This document shows, in pieces, positions 9,074-17,079 of a stretch of DNA of 43,921 bases (positions within the stretch are counted from its first letter, which is position 1; each line of letters starts with the position of its first letter). A model generated the notes under the pieces. That model saw nothing but the letters and a program-made list of their open reading frames with translations. It had not been told where the DNA came from and did not search any database. The stretch spans positions 1-43,921 of the forward strand of contig CAJXNH010000027.1 in the NCBI GenBank assembly GCA_913057245.1, read 5' to 3'. This DNA is from an uncultured Phaeodactylibacter sp. Lineage in GTDB: Bacteria > Bacteroidota > Bacteroidia > Chitinophagales > Saprospiraceae. Made by a program: the position numbers and the translations under genes.

Positions 9074-10603
9074 TTAAAACCACCGAAAGCCGAGGGTAAA
9101 TACGATCTGCCCAAGGTTAGACTGTTGCTCCACCAACTGTTCAGGCGCATCAAAAGTAAGGTAGGGCGTATACAGCGCTTCATTCATCTGACGGCGGTAG
9201 GCCATATCCAGGAAGAAGGTCTTTTTGTGCAGCCCAAGCCCCGCGCTAATGATGCTGTTGGTCGCATCGTCGCCCTGCAGCGGTGATTGCTGAAGGGTGT
9301 AGCCGGCACGTACCCGGAATTGGTCATAGGCGTACTCCCCACCCAGACGAAGGTTCCAGGCACTTGTCAGCTCATCTGCAATAGCTGCATTCACTTCGCG
9401 CTCAGCATCTCCAAAACTTTCATATCGGAATTGGTTGTCTCCGTAGTTCAGGTACTCGATTTCAGCGGAAAGGAATCCGCCTCTGGGTGAACGGACTTTT
9501 AAATCCCGGTTGTTATCAGCACGCCTGAGGCTTCCATTGTTGATGATAAGGCCGGCACTACCGATAAAGCGCCAGGGGGTCTGAAGCCGGTACTCAAAGC
9601 TGCCGTCCGGTGATTGTGAAGAAAAGTCGTTTACACCGGTCTGATCCCTGTAGTTGTAGCCCATGCTTGCCGTGTATACGTCATCCAGGCGCATGAAGGT
9701 AGGAGAATGCACAGCCATGCCCAGGCGCAGCATTTGGTTCGCCCGGTAAATGGCGCCCAGCTTCAAATTAACGCCGGTACCGCTTGTTGACAGGTTTTCG
9801 TTGTACGTCAGGGCGTTGAAAAATGGGATATTGCCATCTTCTTCCACTCCCCGGTCTTCCTCCCGGTATTCTTTTTCCACTTCGTAGCGGATGATGGGCA
9901 CACCAATGGTACCACCGATCATGAGCCGCTCTTTATAGTTGCCGGCAAAGGACAAGACAAACTCATTGATGGCTCCGCTAGTGAAAACATCCTGCCGCTT
10001 GAAAACATCTGCATTAGGCGTGGTATCGAAATCAGAAACAATTGAGTCGTTATCTATAAATAATGCACCTACATCGAAAGCTAAGCCAGACTCGAAGCCA
10101 GATTCAAAACCGGAGTTTCTTTCACTATTGGCCTGTTCCTGGAACCGGTTGACAATAGAGCCGGGCGAGGAGCCTTCAAAGTAGAAGTCCTGATGGAAAT
10201 TGGCCAGCCGGTTTACACCAATGGCGAAATTAGTTGCCCGCCAGTCGCGGTTGGTATTGGCATTCGCAAAGACCACACCAAAGGTATTCAGGTTAAAATT
10301 GGCGCGGTTTTCTTCAATACCCGTACCGTTGTCATCATTGAGCAGCCTGGAAGTGGTGCTGGCATTGAAGACGCCTGGGGAGATAACAAACTCTGAGCCT
10401 CTGTACCAGCCCAGCCCGGCTGGGTTAGTGCTCATGACGGAAAAATCAGCACCCATAGCGCCCATGGCACTGCCGGCTCCGATGGAGCGGGCGGTACCGC
10501 CTACCTGAAAGTTGGAAAGGCGCAGCGCGTCTGAAAAATTTTGTGCCCGCATCGTTCCGCTAAAGCAGAAAAAAAGGGCTGCAAAAGCGATGGTATATTT
10601 CAT
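9074..10603 (-). CDS. FadL/OmpP1-like outer membrane beta-barrel protein
   Basis: Exported outer membrane protein of 509 residues. A signal peptide (hydrophobic residues about 4-18, cut after Ala in TMRAQ) is followed by NFQVGGTARSIGAGSAMGAMGADFSVMSTNPAGLGWYRGSE. This N-terminal hatch-like segment, with the NPAGL motif, is typical of FadL/OmpP1-type barrels in Bacteroidota. The rest is alternating-polarity strand text ending in an aromatic residue (FTLGFRWF), as barrel proteins do. Such proteins pass hydrophobic compounds across the outer membrane; the substrate here cannot be read from sequence. It is followed 83 bp later by the YdjM-like gene. Confidence 0.85.
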   Translation of the reverse strand: MKYTIAFAALFFCFSGTMRAQNFSDALRLSNFQVGGTARSIGAGSAMGAMGADFSVMSTNPAGLGWYRGSEFVISPGVFNASTTSRLLNDDNGTGIEENRANFNLNTFGVVFANANTNRDWRATNFAIGVNRLANFHQDFYFEGSSPGSIVNRFQEQANSERNSGFESGFESGLAFDVGALFIDNDSIVSDFDTTPNADVFKRQDVFTSGAINEFVLSFAGNYKERLMIGGTIGVPIIRYEVEKEYREEDRGVEEDGNIPFFNALTYNENLSTSGTGVNLKLGAIYRANQMLRLGMAVHSPTFMRLDDVYTASMGYNYRDQTGVNDFSSQSPDGSFEYRLQTPWRFIGSAGLIINNGSLRRADNNRDLKVRSPRGGFLSAEIEYLNYGDNQFRYESFGDAEREVNAAIADELTSAWNLRLGGEYAYDQFRVRAGYTLQQSPLQGDDATNSIISAGLGLHKKTFFLDMAYRRQMNEALYTPYLTFDAPEQLVEQQSNLGQIVFTLGFRWF

Positions 10604-10734
10604 TTAGGATAGTTTTTATTAATCAACAAGTAGAGAGAGACGTAAGTGCGGTGCATAAGAAAAGGGGTGGGACCAGTTCATCGGTATACTCCACCCCTTC
10701 TCTCACTCGTCAAACGAAGTCAGTTCTTTTCAGT

Positions 10735-12234
10735 CTAGTTGCCCCTGCTTCGGCTTGAGCTTGATGACCGGCTGCTGCCACTGCTTCGGCTACTGCTCCG
10801 GCTTGGAGAAGAATAGCTTCGGCTGCTACTCCGGCTTGGCGAAGAGTAACTCCGGCTGCTGCTTCTGCTGGGAGAAGAATAGCTTCGGCTGCTCCGTGAG
10901 CTGCTGTTACTGCGCGGCGTGTAAGAGCGTGAGCTCCGGTTGTTGCTCGGTGAGTAACTGCGGCTGCTGCGCGAGCTGGAATTACTTCGAGGCGTGTAGC
11001 TGCGTGAGGAGTTGCTGCGGTTGGAGCGTGGCGTATAGGTACGGTTGCTCCGGCTGCTGCTGTTCCCTCTGTCATAGCTCCGGCTGCTACGTGGCGTGGA
11101 ATAAGTCCGCGAGTTGCGGCTGTTGCTTGTTCCACGGTCGTAGCTGCGAGAGGTACTGCCACTCCGGTTGTAAGTACCGCTGTTGCGCGGTGCATTATAG
11201 TCCCGGCGTGTCGCATTGCTGCGGCTGCGGGTGGATGTCCGTGATGAATTGTCACGGCTGGTTACCACTCTGGAACGTTCCGGTGTCACAGTGGTCACAG
11301 GTGCCCGATCGTAAGTGCGGGGGCGTTCATAGGTACGGCTGACCTGAGCTGCATTAGGATTCTGATCACTCCGGCGGTCAGGTGTGGTTTCCGCAGTGCG
11401 GGGAGAGGCTCCCGCCCGGTTTACCGTTACATCCTTTGGTGTCGCGGTAGTTGGTGTGCGGCCATCCTGCTGCAACCCGATGTCACGGCGGGCCTGACTT
11501 GGCCGGTTCACGGAGCCATTGGTACGCGGACCGTAGTAGGTGCCCCTGCCATCGTTGAAGTTATTATTAATGTTTACATTATTGACGGTATTGTAGGCGA
11601 AGCCGTTACCCCAGGTTGGGCAGATACCAAAGCCACCGCCGCCCCAGCCCCAGGGAGAATTCCAGCTGTTCCAGCCGAAATTATTGAAGCCCCATGGACC
11701 ACCGCCCCAGCCGAAGTCATTCCAACCCCAACGGTTGAAGCCCCAGGGAGAATTCCAGGCGTTAAAGCCCCACGGGCTGCCCCAGACATTACCGAAGCCA
11801 ATGCCTACATTAATATTGATTCCCGGACCCCAGCCAAAGTTATTCCAGCGGTTCCACCGGTTCCAGCGATTCCACCGGTTCCAGCGCCAGGGCGAATCAT
11901 AAATGAGCATAGTTGCTGCTGCCGGATTAAAGAAAGGATCAAAATAGGCGTAGTCTACATAGACCGGATCAAAGAACCCAAACCCCTGATAGGGCCGGTG
12001 GAAGCGACGAATCCGTGAGGTATATTCGTAATCGTAATACTCATCGTCGTAGTATTCGTCGTTATTCCGGTTGGAACTGGAGGCATTGCTATCATTAAAG
12101 CTGTTGCCATAATCATAGTAAGCGCCATCCGTATCCGGATTGTAGTAGAGATCGTCGTACTGCGCGCCTATATCGCCCATACCCCAGACCAGGAACAGGG
12201 CGATCAACAAAGGCGATATCTTATAGCTTTTCAT
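10735..12234 (-). CDS. Exported Trp-rich and Arg/Ser-rich repeat protein
   Basis: A 499-residue protein of unknown function with three zones. A signal peptide (cut near GDIGAQ, about residue 25) leads into an acidic Asp/Tyr/Asn stretch (about 25-75: DDEYYDDEYYDYEY). Next is a Trp/Gly/Asn zone (about 110-215) with tandem RWN triplets (four or more) and repeats of the type SPWGFN/NNFGWG. Finally, about 300-499 is Arg/Ser/Tyr-rich, with units such as SRSYTPRSN and repeated SSPSRSSSRSY. The product is probably a cell-surface or periplasmic low-complexity, highly basic C-terminal protein. Repeats are also clear at the DNA level. The gene is divergent from proS across 227 bp. No enzymatic motif is seen. 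Confidence 0.85.
   Translation of the reverse strand: MKSYKISPLLIALFLVWGMGDIGAQYDDLYYNPDTDGAYYDYGNSFNDSNASSSNRNNDEYYDDEYYDYEYTSRIRRFHRPYQGFGFFDPVYVDYAYFDPFFNPAAATMLIYDSPWRWNRWNRWNRWNRWNNFGWGPGININVGIGFGNVWGSPWGFNAWNSPWGFNRWGWNDFGWGGGPWGFNNFGWNSWNSPWGWGGGGFGICPTWGNGFAYNTVNNVNINNNFNDGRGTYYGPRTNGSVNRPSQARRDIGLQQDGRTPTTATPKDVTVNRAGASPRTAETTPDRRSDQNPNAAQVSRTYERPRTYDRAPVTTVTPERSRVVTSRDNSSRTSTRSRSNATRRDYNAPRNSGTYNRSGSTSRSYDRGTSNSRNSRTYSTPRSSRSYDRGNSSSRSNRTYTPRSNRSNSSRSYTPRSNSSSRSSRSYSPSNNRSSRSYTPRSNSSSRSSRSYSSPSRSSSRSYSSPSRSSSRSYSSPSRSSSRSSGSSRSSSSSRSRGN
10780..11080. repeat. Tandem coding repeats of the Arg/Ser-rich tail
   Basis: On the plus strand the tract repeats units around cttcggctgctactccggctt, i.e. 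codons for Ser-Arg-Ser-Ser-Ser-Pro-type blocks in the overlying gene. Near-identical neighbouring units suggest recent slippage or unequal crossing-over. Confidence 0.65.
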
Positions 12235-12461
12235 AAAAATTGTTTTTAATGTAATTACCGTTGCGCTCTTATTTCTTACAACACGTAATTTATTACTTTT
12301 GTGCCTAATTTTTAGTTAAAGCCCCTTTAAAACCGCGTTTGCACCTTGTTAAATAAGGGTCAATCGCGAATTAACAACTGTTAAAATGGGCTTTTACGGA
12401 ACAAAAGTACGGTATACAAACGGTTAAATCCTGTTAAAACAGCGGATAATAAGACAATTTT
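12235..12461. promoter_or_regulatory. Divergent promoter region of proS and the repeat protein
   Basis: 227 bp between divergent starts. TACTTTTG at 12294-12301 (plus) and at 12409-12402 (minus) fit the Bacteroidota -7 consensus TAnnTTTG. No matching -33 box was found at the right distance for either. The proS side also carries a cluster of GTTAA-type hexamers (agttaaag, tgttaaat, tgttaaaa, ggttaaat, tgttaaaa between 12312 and 12440). Confidence 0.5.
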
Positions 12462-13955
12462 ATGGCTAAAGCAATTACTCAGCGAAAAGACAATTACTCT
12501 CAGTGGTACCTCGATATTGTGAAACGGGCGGGCCTTGCGGACCACTCTAAGGTGAAAGGCTGCATGGTAATTAAGCCTACCGGCTTCGCAATTTGGGAAA
12601 ATATGAGAGATGAGCTCGACCGGATGTTCAAAGAGACCGGACACGTGAACGCCTATTTCCCGCTGTTTATCCCGAAAAGTTTCCTCAGCCGTGAGGCACA
12701 GCACGTAGAGGGCTTTGCTAAAGAATGTGCGGTCATTACCCACCACCGCCTGATGAATGACCCCGATGGCAACGGCGTGGTGGTCGATCCGGATGCGAAG
12801 CTGGAAGAAGAACTCATCGTGCGCCCGACTTCCGAGACCATCATCTGGGATACTTACAAGGACTGGATCAACTCCTATCGCGACCTGCCCCTGCTGATCA
12901 ATCAGTGGGCCAACGTGGTGCGCTGGGAAATGCGGACCCGGCTCTTCCTTCGCACCACAGAGTTCCTTTGGCAGGAAGGGCACACCGCTCACGCTACCCG
13001 CGAGGAAGCAATGGAAGAAGCCCTGCAAATGCAGCGGGTTTACGCCGAATTTGCGGAAGAATACATGGCCATGCCGGTTGTCAAGGGCATCAAAACCGCC
13101 AATGAGCGCTTTGCCGGGGCGGATGAGACCTTCACCATCGAGGCGCTTATGCAGGATGGGAAGGCCCTGCAGGCAGGTACCTCTCACTTCCTGGGGCAGA
13201 ACTTTGCCAAAGCATTCGATGTGAAGTTCCTCAATAAGGAGAATCAGCAGGAGTACGTTTGGGCGACTTCCTGGGGCGTTTCCACTCGTCTGCTCGGCGG
13301 CCTGATCATGACCCACTCTGATGACGATGGGCTGGTAATACCGCCAAAACTCGCACCTACGCAGGTGGTTATTGTGCCGATTCCAAAGCCCGGTCCGGAA
13401 ATTGGCGAGGCGGCGGATAAAGTGATGAAGGCGCTGCGCGGCCGTGGCATTCGCGTCAAGTTTGACGATGACGAAAAGAACCGGCCCGGCTTTAAGTTTG
13501 CCGAGCACGAGATGAAGGGCATTCCGGTCCGCATTGGCATCGGTAAGCGCGACCTGGAAAAAGGGCAGGTGGAAATTGCCCGCCGCGATACCAAGGAGAA
13601 GACCTTTGTGCCGATTGACGAGGCGGCGGCATACATCGAGAACCTGGTGGCCGAAATTCAAAACAACCTCTTCGAGCGGGCAAAGCAGTTCCGAGACGAC
13701 AATATCACGAAAGTGGACAACTTCGATGATTTCAAGGAAGCGGTTTCCGGCAGCGGCAACTCCGAAATTGAATCCTGGGGCGGCGGCTTTGTCTCTGCTC
13801 ACTGGGACGGCACTACCGAAACGGAGCTAAAGATCAAGGAGCTGACCAAAGCTACGATCCGCTGTATCCCACTCGACAACGAGAAGGAGGAAGGGCAGTG
13901 CGTTCTTACCGGAAAGCCTTCCGGGCAGCGGGTGCTGTTTGCCAAAGCGTATTAA
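12462..13955 (+). CDS. proS: Prolyl-tRNA synthetase, archaeal/eukaryotic type
   Basis: Class II aminoacyl-tRNA synthetase that charges tRNA-Pro with proline. At 497 residues it lacks the INS editing domain of the long bacterial form and belongs to the short archaeal/eukaryotic-like type common in Bacteroidota. Class motifs are visible: motif 1 region [17 protein letters not shown] (32-48), motif 2 [24 protein letters not shown] (about 153-176) and motif 3 [20 protein letters not shown] (about 272-291). The proline-binding RPTSE is at about 122-126. An anticodon-binding domain follows ([10 protein letters not shown]...), then the C-terminal domain ending in FAKAY. ATG 12462 fits the family start. 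It is cytoplasmic and essential. Confidence 0.97.
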   Translation: MAKAITQRKDNYSQWYLDIVKRAGLADHSKVKGCMVIKPTGFAIWENMRDELDRMFKETGHVNAYFPLFIPKSFLSREAQHVEGFAKECAVITHHRLMNDPDGNGVVVDPDAKLEEELIVRPTSETIIWDTYKDWINSYRDLPLLINQWANVVRWEMRTRLFLRTTEFLWQEGHTAHATREEAMEEALQMQRVYAEFAEEYMAMPVVKGIKTANERFAGADETFTIEALMQDGKALQAGTSHFLGQNFAKAFDVKFLNKENQQEYVWATSWGVSTRLLGGLIMTHSDDDGLVIPPKLAPTQVVIVPIPKPGPEIGEAADKVMKALRGRGIRVKFDDDEKNRPGFKFAEHEMKGIPVRIGIGKRDLEKGQVEIARRDTKEKTFVPIDEAAAYIENLVAEIQNNLFERAKQFRDDNITKVDNFDDFKEAVSGSGNSEIESWGGGFVSAHWDGTTETELKIKELTKATIRCIPLDNEKEEGQCVLTGKPSGQRVLFAKAY

Positions 13956-13963
13956 GTAATACC

Positions 13964-13988
13964 GGGTGGCTCACTAATTGGGTCACCC
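13964..13988 (+). terminator. Weak hairpin after proS
   Basis: gggtg / caccc arms lie 9 bp after the proS stop, with a 15-nt loop and a short T-poor tail. This is a possible weak terminator ahead of the Crp-type gene. Confidence 0.3.
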
Positions 13989-14003
13989 TTCCCGTTTGAA
14001 AAA

Positions 14004-14576
14004 ATGGAAAAATTACAAACAGCGATTACTCAGATGATCTCGCTTTCTGAACAAGAGGCGTTAGCCTTTATGTCGAGGTGTTATCGCAGGCAATTCAAGA
14101 GGAAGGCGGTATTAAGCGAGGATGAAAAAATCATCGATGAAGTCTATTTTATTGAAAAAGGCATCATTAGAGTCAAGATAAATGACTTGAGCGGGGCAGA
14201 GCATACCGTTCACTTTGCAATAGAAAACCAGTTTATTGCCGATTACCGTGCATTCATTACGAGAGAAAAATCGAGTTACGAGCTGGAGGCGATAGAGGAT
14301 ACTGAAGTAATTGTTTTGCCTAAAGCGGGTATTGAATGGGGGTATCAATCCTTAAAGGAAGGCGAAAAACTGGGTCGGCTGATTGCGGAATATTACTTTA
14401 CTTATCTTGATCGGCGCATTGAGCACCTCTACACGCTTTCGCCTTTACAGCGATATGACCTCATGAATCAAATTTTTCCAAACATTCATAATCGTGTGCC
14501 GCAGCATATGATTGCTTCCTACCTGGGCATCACGCCTATACACCTGAGCAGAATAAAGAAAAACAGGCTCTCCTGA
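14004..14576 (+). CDS. Crp/Fnr-family transcriptional regulator
   Basis: A 190-residue protein with an N-terminal cyclic-nucleotide-binding fold (about 25-110: AVLSEDEKIIDEVYFIEKGIIRVKI...HTVHFAIENQFIADYRAF) and a C-terminal segment (about 140-190) ending in MIASYLGITPIHLSRIKK. The latter is the recognition helix of the winged helix-turn-helix used by this family in Bacteroidota. The ligand-pocket residues of true cAMP receptors (RxS) are not evident, so the signal is unknown. It is followed by four genes on the same strand that may be its targets. Codon use and base composition turn AT-richer from here to about 16864. Confidence 0.9.
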   Translation: MEKLQTAITQMISLSEQEALAFMSRCYRRQFKRKAVLSEDEKIIDEVYFIEKGIIRVKINDLSGAEHTVHFAIENQFIADYRAFITREKSSYELEAIEDTEVIVLPKAGIEWGYQSLKEGEKLGRLIAEYYFTYLDRRIEHLYTLSPLQRYDLMNQIFPNIHNRVPQHMIASYLGITPIHLSRIKKNRLS

Positions 14577-14649
14577 AAGCATAAACAAATGTTATCGTTT
14601 GTAAGGCACCAAACTCTGCAACTTTGCCATGTCCTAAAAAATAAAAAAC

Positions 14650-15045
14650 ATGGTAGAATTGATAGAATTTATGCATTGGGCAGTAGCTACTGTGCTACTA
14701 AGTCTTCCTGTGAATGCTCAGACCGAAAATGTCTTGTTTAAAGTTTTCGGAATTAATAAAAACACTGGCGGATTTATTTCTTCAGGGATTTTCACCAAAA
14801 CCAACTTTCCAGGGGCCGGACTACAATTCAGAGGTAAATATACTGCTGTGACGCAAAGCCATATGGAGGTAATGCTAGAGAACGTGCCTGTTGGCACTTA
14901 CGGCGCAGTTGTCTTCTATGATGAGAATGGCAACCGGGAACTCCACACCCATTTAGTAGGATTTCCTGTAGAGCCTATTGGTTTCGCCAATGGCGCTAGA
15001 ATAAGTTTTGGACGCCCGGGTTTTGAAGACGCCGCTATCAATTAA
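14650..15045 (+). CDS. DUF2141-family exported protein
   Basis: A 131-residue small exported protein. An N-terminal hydrophobic signal (HWAVATVLLSLPVNAQ) is followed by a beta-rich domain with the DUF2141 pattern: VLFKVFGINKNTGGFISSGIF...VPVGTYGAVVFYDENGNRELHTHLVGFPVEPIGFANGA, where GTYGAVVFYDENGNREL is the core motif. The function of the family is not known. It starts the AT-richer group and lies 42 bp before a membrane protein gene. Confidence 0.85.
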   Translation: MVELIEFMHWAVATVLLSLPVNAQTENVLFKVFGINKNTGGFISSGIFTKTNFPGAGLQFRGKYTAVTQSHMEVMLENVPVGTYGAVVFYDENGNRELHTHLVGFPVEPIGFANGARISFGRPGFEDAAIN

Positions 15046-15087
15046 CTGAAGGTCAAACTGCAATTGTAAACATTCAACTCAAATTTA

Positions 15088-15852
15088 ATGGAGTTTATTA
15101 GCACACTAAAAGCTAAAAATGAATTGTTGTTCATTTTCGGACTGGCCAACTTCATTCTTGCAAGCCTCTTTGTCCTACTCAGCCAGGTCACTTCCATAGA
15201 AGTGTCGGGTACGAATGCGTGGTACAAACCTTTAAAGTTTGCACTATCCATTGGCATCTTTAGCTGGACTATTGCTTGGTTTATGAGTTATCTGCCACAA
15301 GATAAGAGCATACAAATCATGAGTTGGCTAATTGTTCTGATGCTTGGCTTTGAAATCCTTTACATAGGCATTCAAGCAGGGAGAGGGCAATTATCACACT
15401 ATAACTTATCTACTCCAATTTATGGAGGGCTTTACGTTTTGATGGCTTTTGCTGCCACAGTGGTCTCTTTCATCACACTGGTTTTGGCCATTCGTTTCTT
15501 CCAGGTACCACTGCCTGAGCTTCCAGGTTACTACATCTGGTCTATTAGAGCAGGCCTGATTCTGTTCTTCATATTCTCGCTAGAAGGTTTTGTCATGGGC
15601 GCAAACCTATCACATACCATAGGTGCTTCATCCAGCGGTAAGGTTATTCCTTTTTTGAATTGGAGCAGAGAATATGGCGACCCAAGAGTTGCGCATTTCA
15701 TTGGAATGCACGCACTACAAGTGCTACCAATTGCTTCCTGCTACATCTTGAAAGACATAAGACTAACCTTCGGTCTAGTCATTTTATATACGCTTATGGC
15801 AGTGCATGTATTGATACAGGCTCTTTATGGCCAACCATTCTTAAAGTCTTAA
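15088..15852 (+). CDS. Polytopic membrane protein of unknown function
   Basis: 254 residues with about seven hydrophobic spans (roughly 14-34, 47-67, 75-95, 111-137, 150-170, 205-220, 224-244). Charged or small motifs lie in the loops: NAWYKPLKFALS after the first span and SREYGDPRVAHFIGMHALQVLP before the last two. The His-containing VAHFIGMHALQ is the most conserved-looking feature and could be catalytic or metal-binding. No family could be named with confidence. It is followed after 5 bp by the SRPBCC lipoprotein gene, so the two are probably translated from one mRNA. Confidence 0.8.
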   Translation: MEFISTLKAKNELLFIFGLANFILASLFVLLSQVTSIEVSGTNAWYKPLKFALSIGIFSWTIAWFMSYLPQDKSIQIMSWLIVLMLGFEILYIGIQAGRGQLSHYNLSTPIYGGLYVLMAFAATVVSFITLVLAIRFFQVPLPELPGYYIWSIRAGLILFFIFSLEGFVMGANLSHTIGASSSGKVIPFLNWSREYGDPRVAHFIGMHALQVLPIASCYILKDIRLTFGLVILYTLMAVHVLIQALYGQPFLKS

Positions 15853-15857
15853 TAATT

Positions 15858-16457
15858 ATGAAAAACAGAAATAAATCGATTACAAAAGCAACGACCAAAA
15901 TATGCTTGCTGTGTTTCATTACTATATCTGCTACGGGTTGTTATTCGGTCAAAAAATCTGTTGATCGAAGCTACCCCAACTCGAAAGAGATTCAATGGCC
16001 CGAGGACTACCAACCTGAAGAATCTAAATTTTTTGTTCACAATGAAATAGACATCAACGCTTCAGCTGAAATAGTTTGGTCTGTGCTCATCCAGGCAGAC
16101 GCATGGGAAGATTATTATGAAGGAGCCAGCAATCTAAAGCTAATAGATAACACCGATGGGCGACTTGCCGAAAGTACTGTTTTTACATGGAAAACAATGG
16201 GGCTAGACTTCACCTCTACCATTAAAGAGTTTGAAGCGCCTTACAGACTTAGTTGGGAATCCGATAAAAAGAGCATTCGAGGATATCACGCCTGGCTCAT
16301 TATTCCTACTGAAAATGGGTGTCAACTGATTACAAGCGAGGCTCAACATGGCTTCATGACTTTTCTCCAAAAAGTGTTCGTCCCCAATAAATTGGAACGC
16401 CTCCATAATGAATGGCTGACTCAAATAAAGTATAAATCTGAAAATGTAGAAAAATGA
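15858..16457 (+). CDS. SRPBCC/START-like lipoprotein
   Basis: 199 residues. ATG 15858 was chosen because it gives a lipoprotein signal (KICLLCFITISATGC, Cys28) and does not run into the upstream gene, as a longer frame would. The mature part reads as a polyketide-cyclase/SRPBCC helix-grip fold: NEIDINASAEIVWSVLIQADAWEDYYEGASNLKL...GSTIKEFEAPYRLSWE-like strands and a long C-terminal helix (FVPNKLERLHNEWLTQIK). Such domains bind hydrophobic ligands, and an outer-surface or periplasmic lipoprotein form suggests lipid handling. Its TGA overlaps the ATG of the SDR fragment (ATGA). Confidence 0.8.
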   Translation: MKNRNKSITKATTKICLLCFITISATGCYSVKKSVDRSYPNSKEIQWPEDYQPEESKFFVHNEIDINASAEIVWSVLIQADAWEDYYEGASNLKLIDNTDGRLAESTVFTWKTMGLDFTSTIKEFEAPYRLSWESDKKSIRGYHAWLIIPTENGCQLITSEAQHGFMTFLQKVFVPNKLERLHNEWLTQIKYKSENVEK

Positions 16458-16864
16458 AAATAGCACAAAAAACTATCAAAAGGCTAAAATCCAACTACTA
16501 TGAATGGGTGTTGGTCACCGGAGCGACTTCCGGTATTGGAAGAGAGCTTGCCCTTAAATTTGGTGAAGCTGGCTTCAAACTCATTATTACTGGTAAGAGA
16601 GGTAAGGAACTGGAAGCGCTTAGTGCCCAGCTTTTTGATGAATACAATACAGAAAGTATACCTGTACAAGGCGACCTTTCCATCATCGAAGATGTCAATA
16701 AACTCTTTTCGGAAGTCAGTCACCTAAACATCGGTATCGCTATACTAAATGCAGGTTTTGGTACCTCGGGTAAATTCAGAGCCTCTAATATTGAGCAGGA
16801 GGTTAATATGCTGGACCTCAATTGTAAAGCTGTATTGATCATGGCTCACCATTTTGGCTTTTAA
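16454..16864 (+). pseudogene. Truncated short-chain dehydrogenase (SDR)
   Basis: A classical SDR N-terminal half: dinucleotide motif TGATSGIGRELALKFGEAG (about 22-40), acidic turn QGDLSII (about 75-81) and NAG loop AILNAGFGTSGKF (about 97-109). The frame stops at residue 136 after LNCKAVLIMAHHFGF, before the catalytic Ser and the YxxxK motif. SDRs are about 250 residues, so roughly half is missing. No continuation of the missing half is evident in the next 215 bp in any frame I could follow. The start overlaps the upstream stop (ATGA), indicating former translational coupling. It is probably an NAD(P)-binding remnant without activity, left by a deletion. Confidence 0.8.
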
Positions 16865-17079
16865 CTTGGCTATGTTTCATTTCAGGTTTCGCTCCGATTG
16901 CAAAAAAAATAAATCTCTGCGTATTTCTCATGGATTAACCCAAAACGGGTTTCGTTTGCCATCCCCACATTTCTTTTTAATTTTAGCAATGGCATCATGA
17001 GTTTCTTACTGAAAAGTAAGGAGAATGGTATCCGCATCGCTAATTTCAGGACGTTCTTAATCTTCGATAAGGTACATTT

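Noticed and set aside
8991..9083. Upstream extension of the YdjM-like protein to 9083
   Set aside because: It would overlap the end of the FadL-like gene and include the hairpin at 9001-9023. The family starts at MDSLTQ (8990).
12381..13802. 473-codon open frame on the minus strand opposite proS
   Set aside because: Antisense shadow of proS, with no recognisable protein features.
15660..15857. Upstream extension of the SRPBCC lipoprotein to 15660
   Set aside because: It lies wholly inside the preceding membrane protein gene in another frame and would remove the lipoprotein signal.
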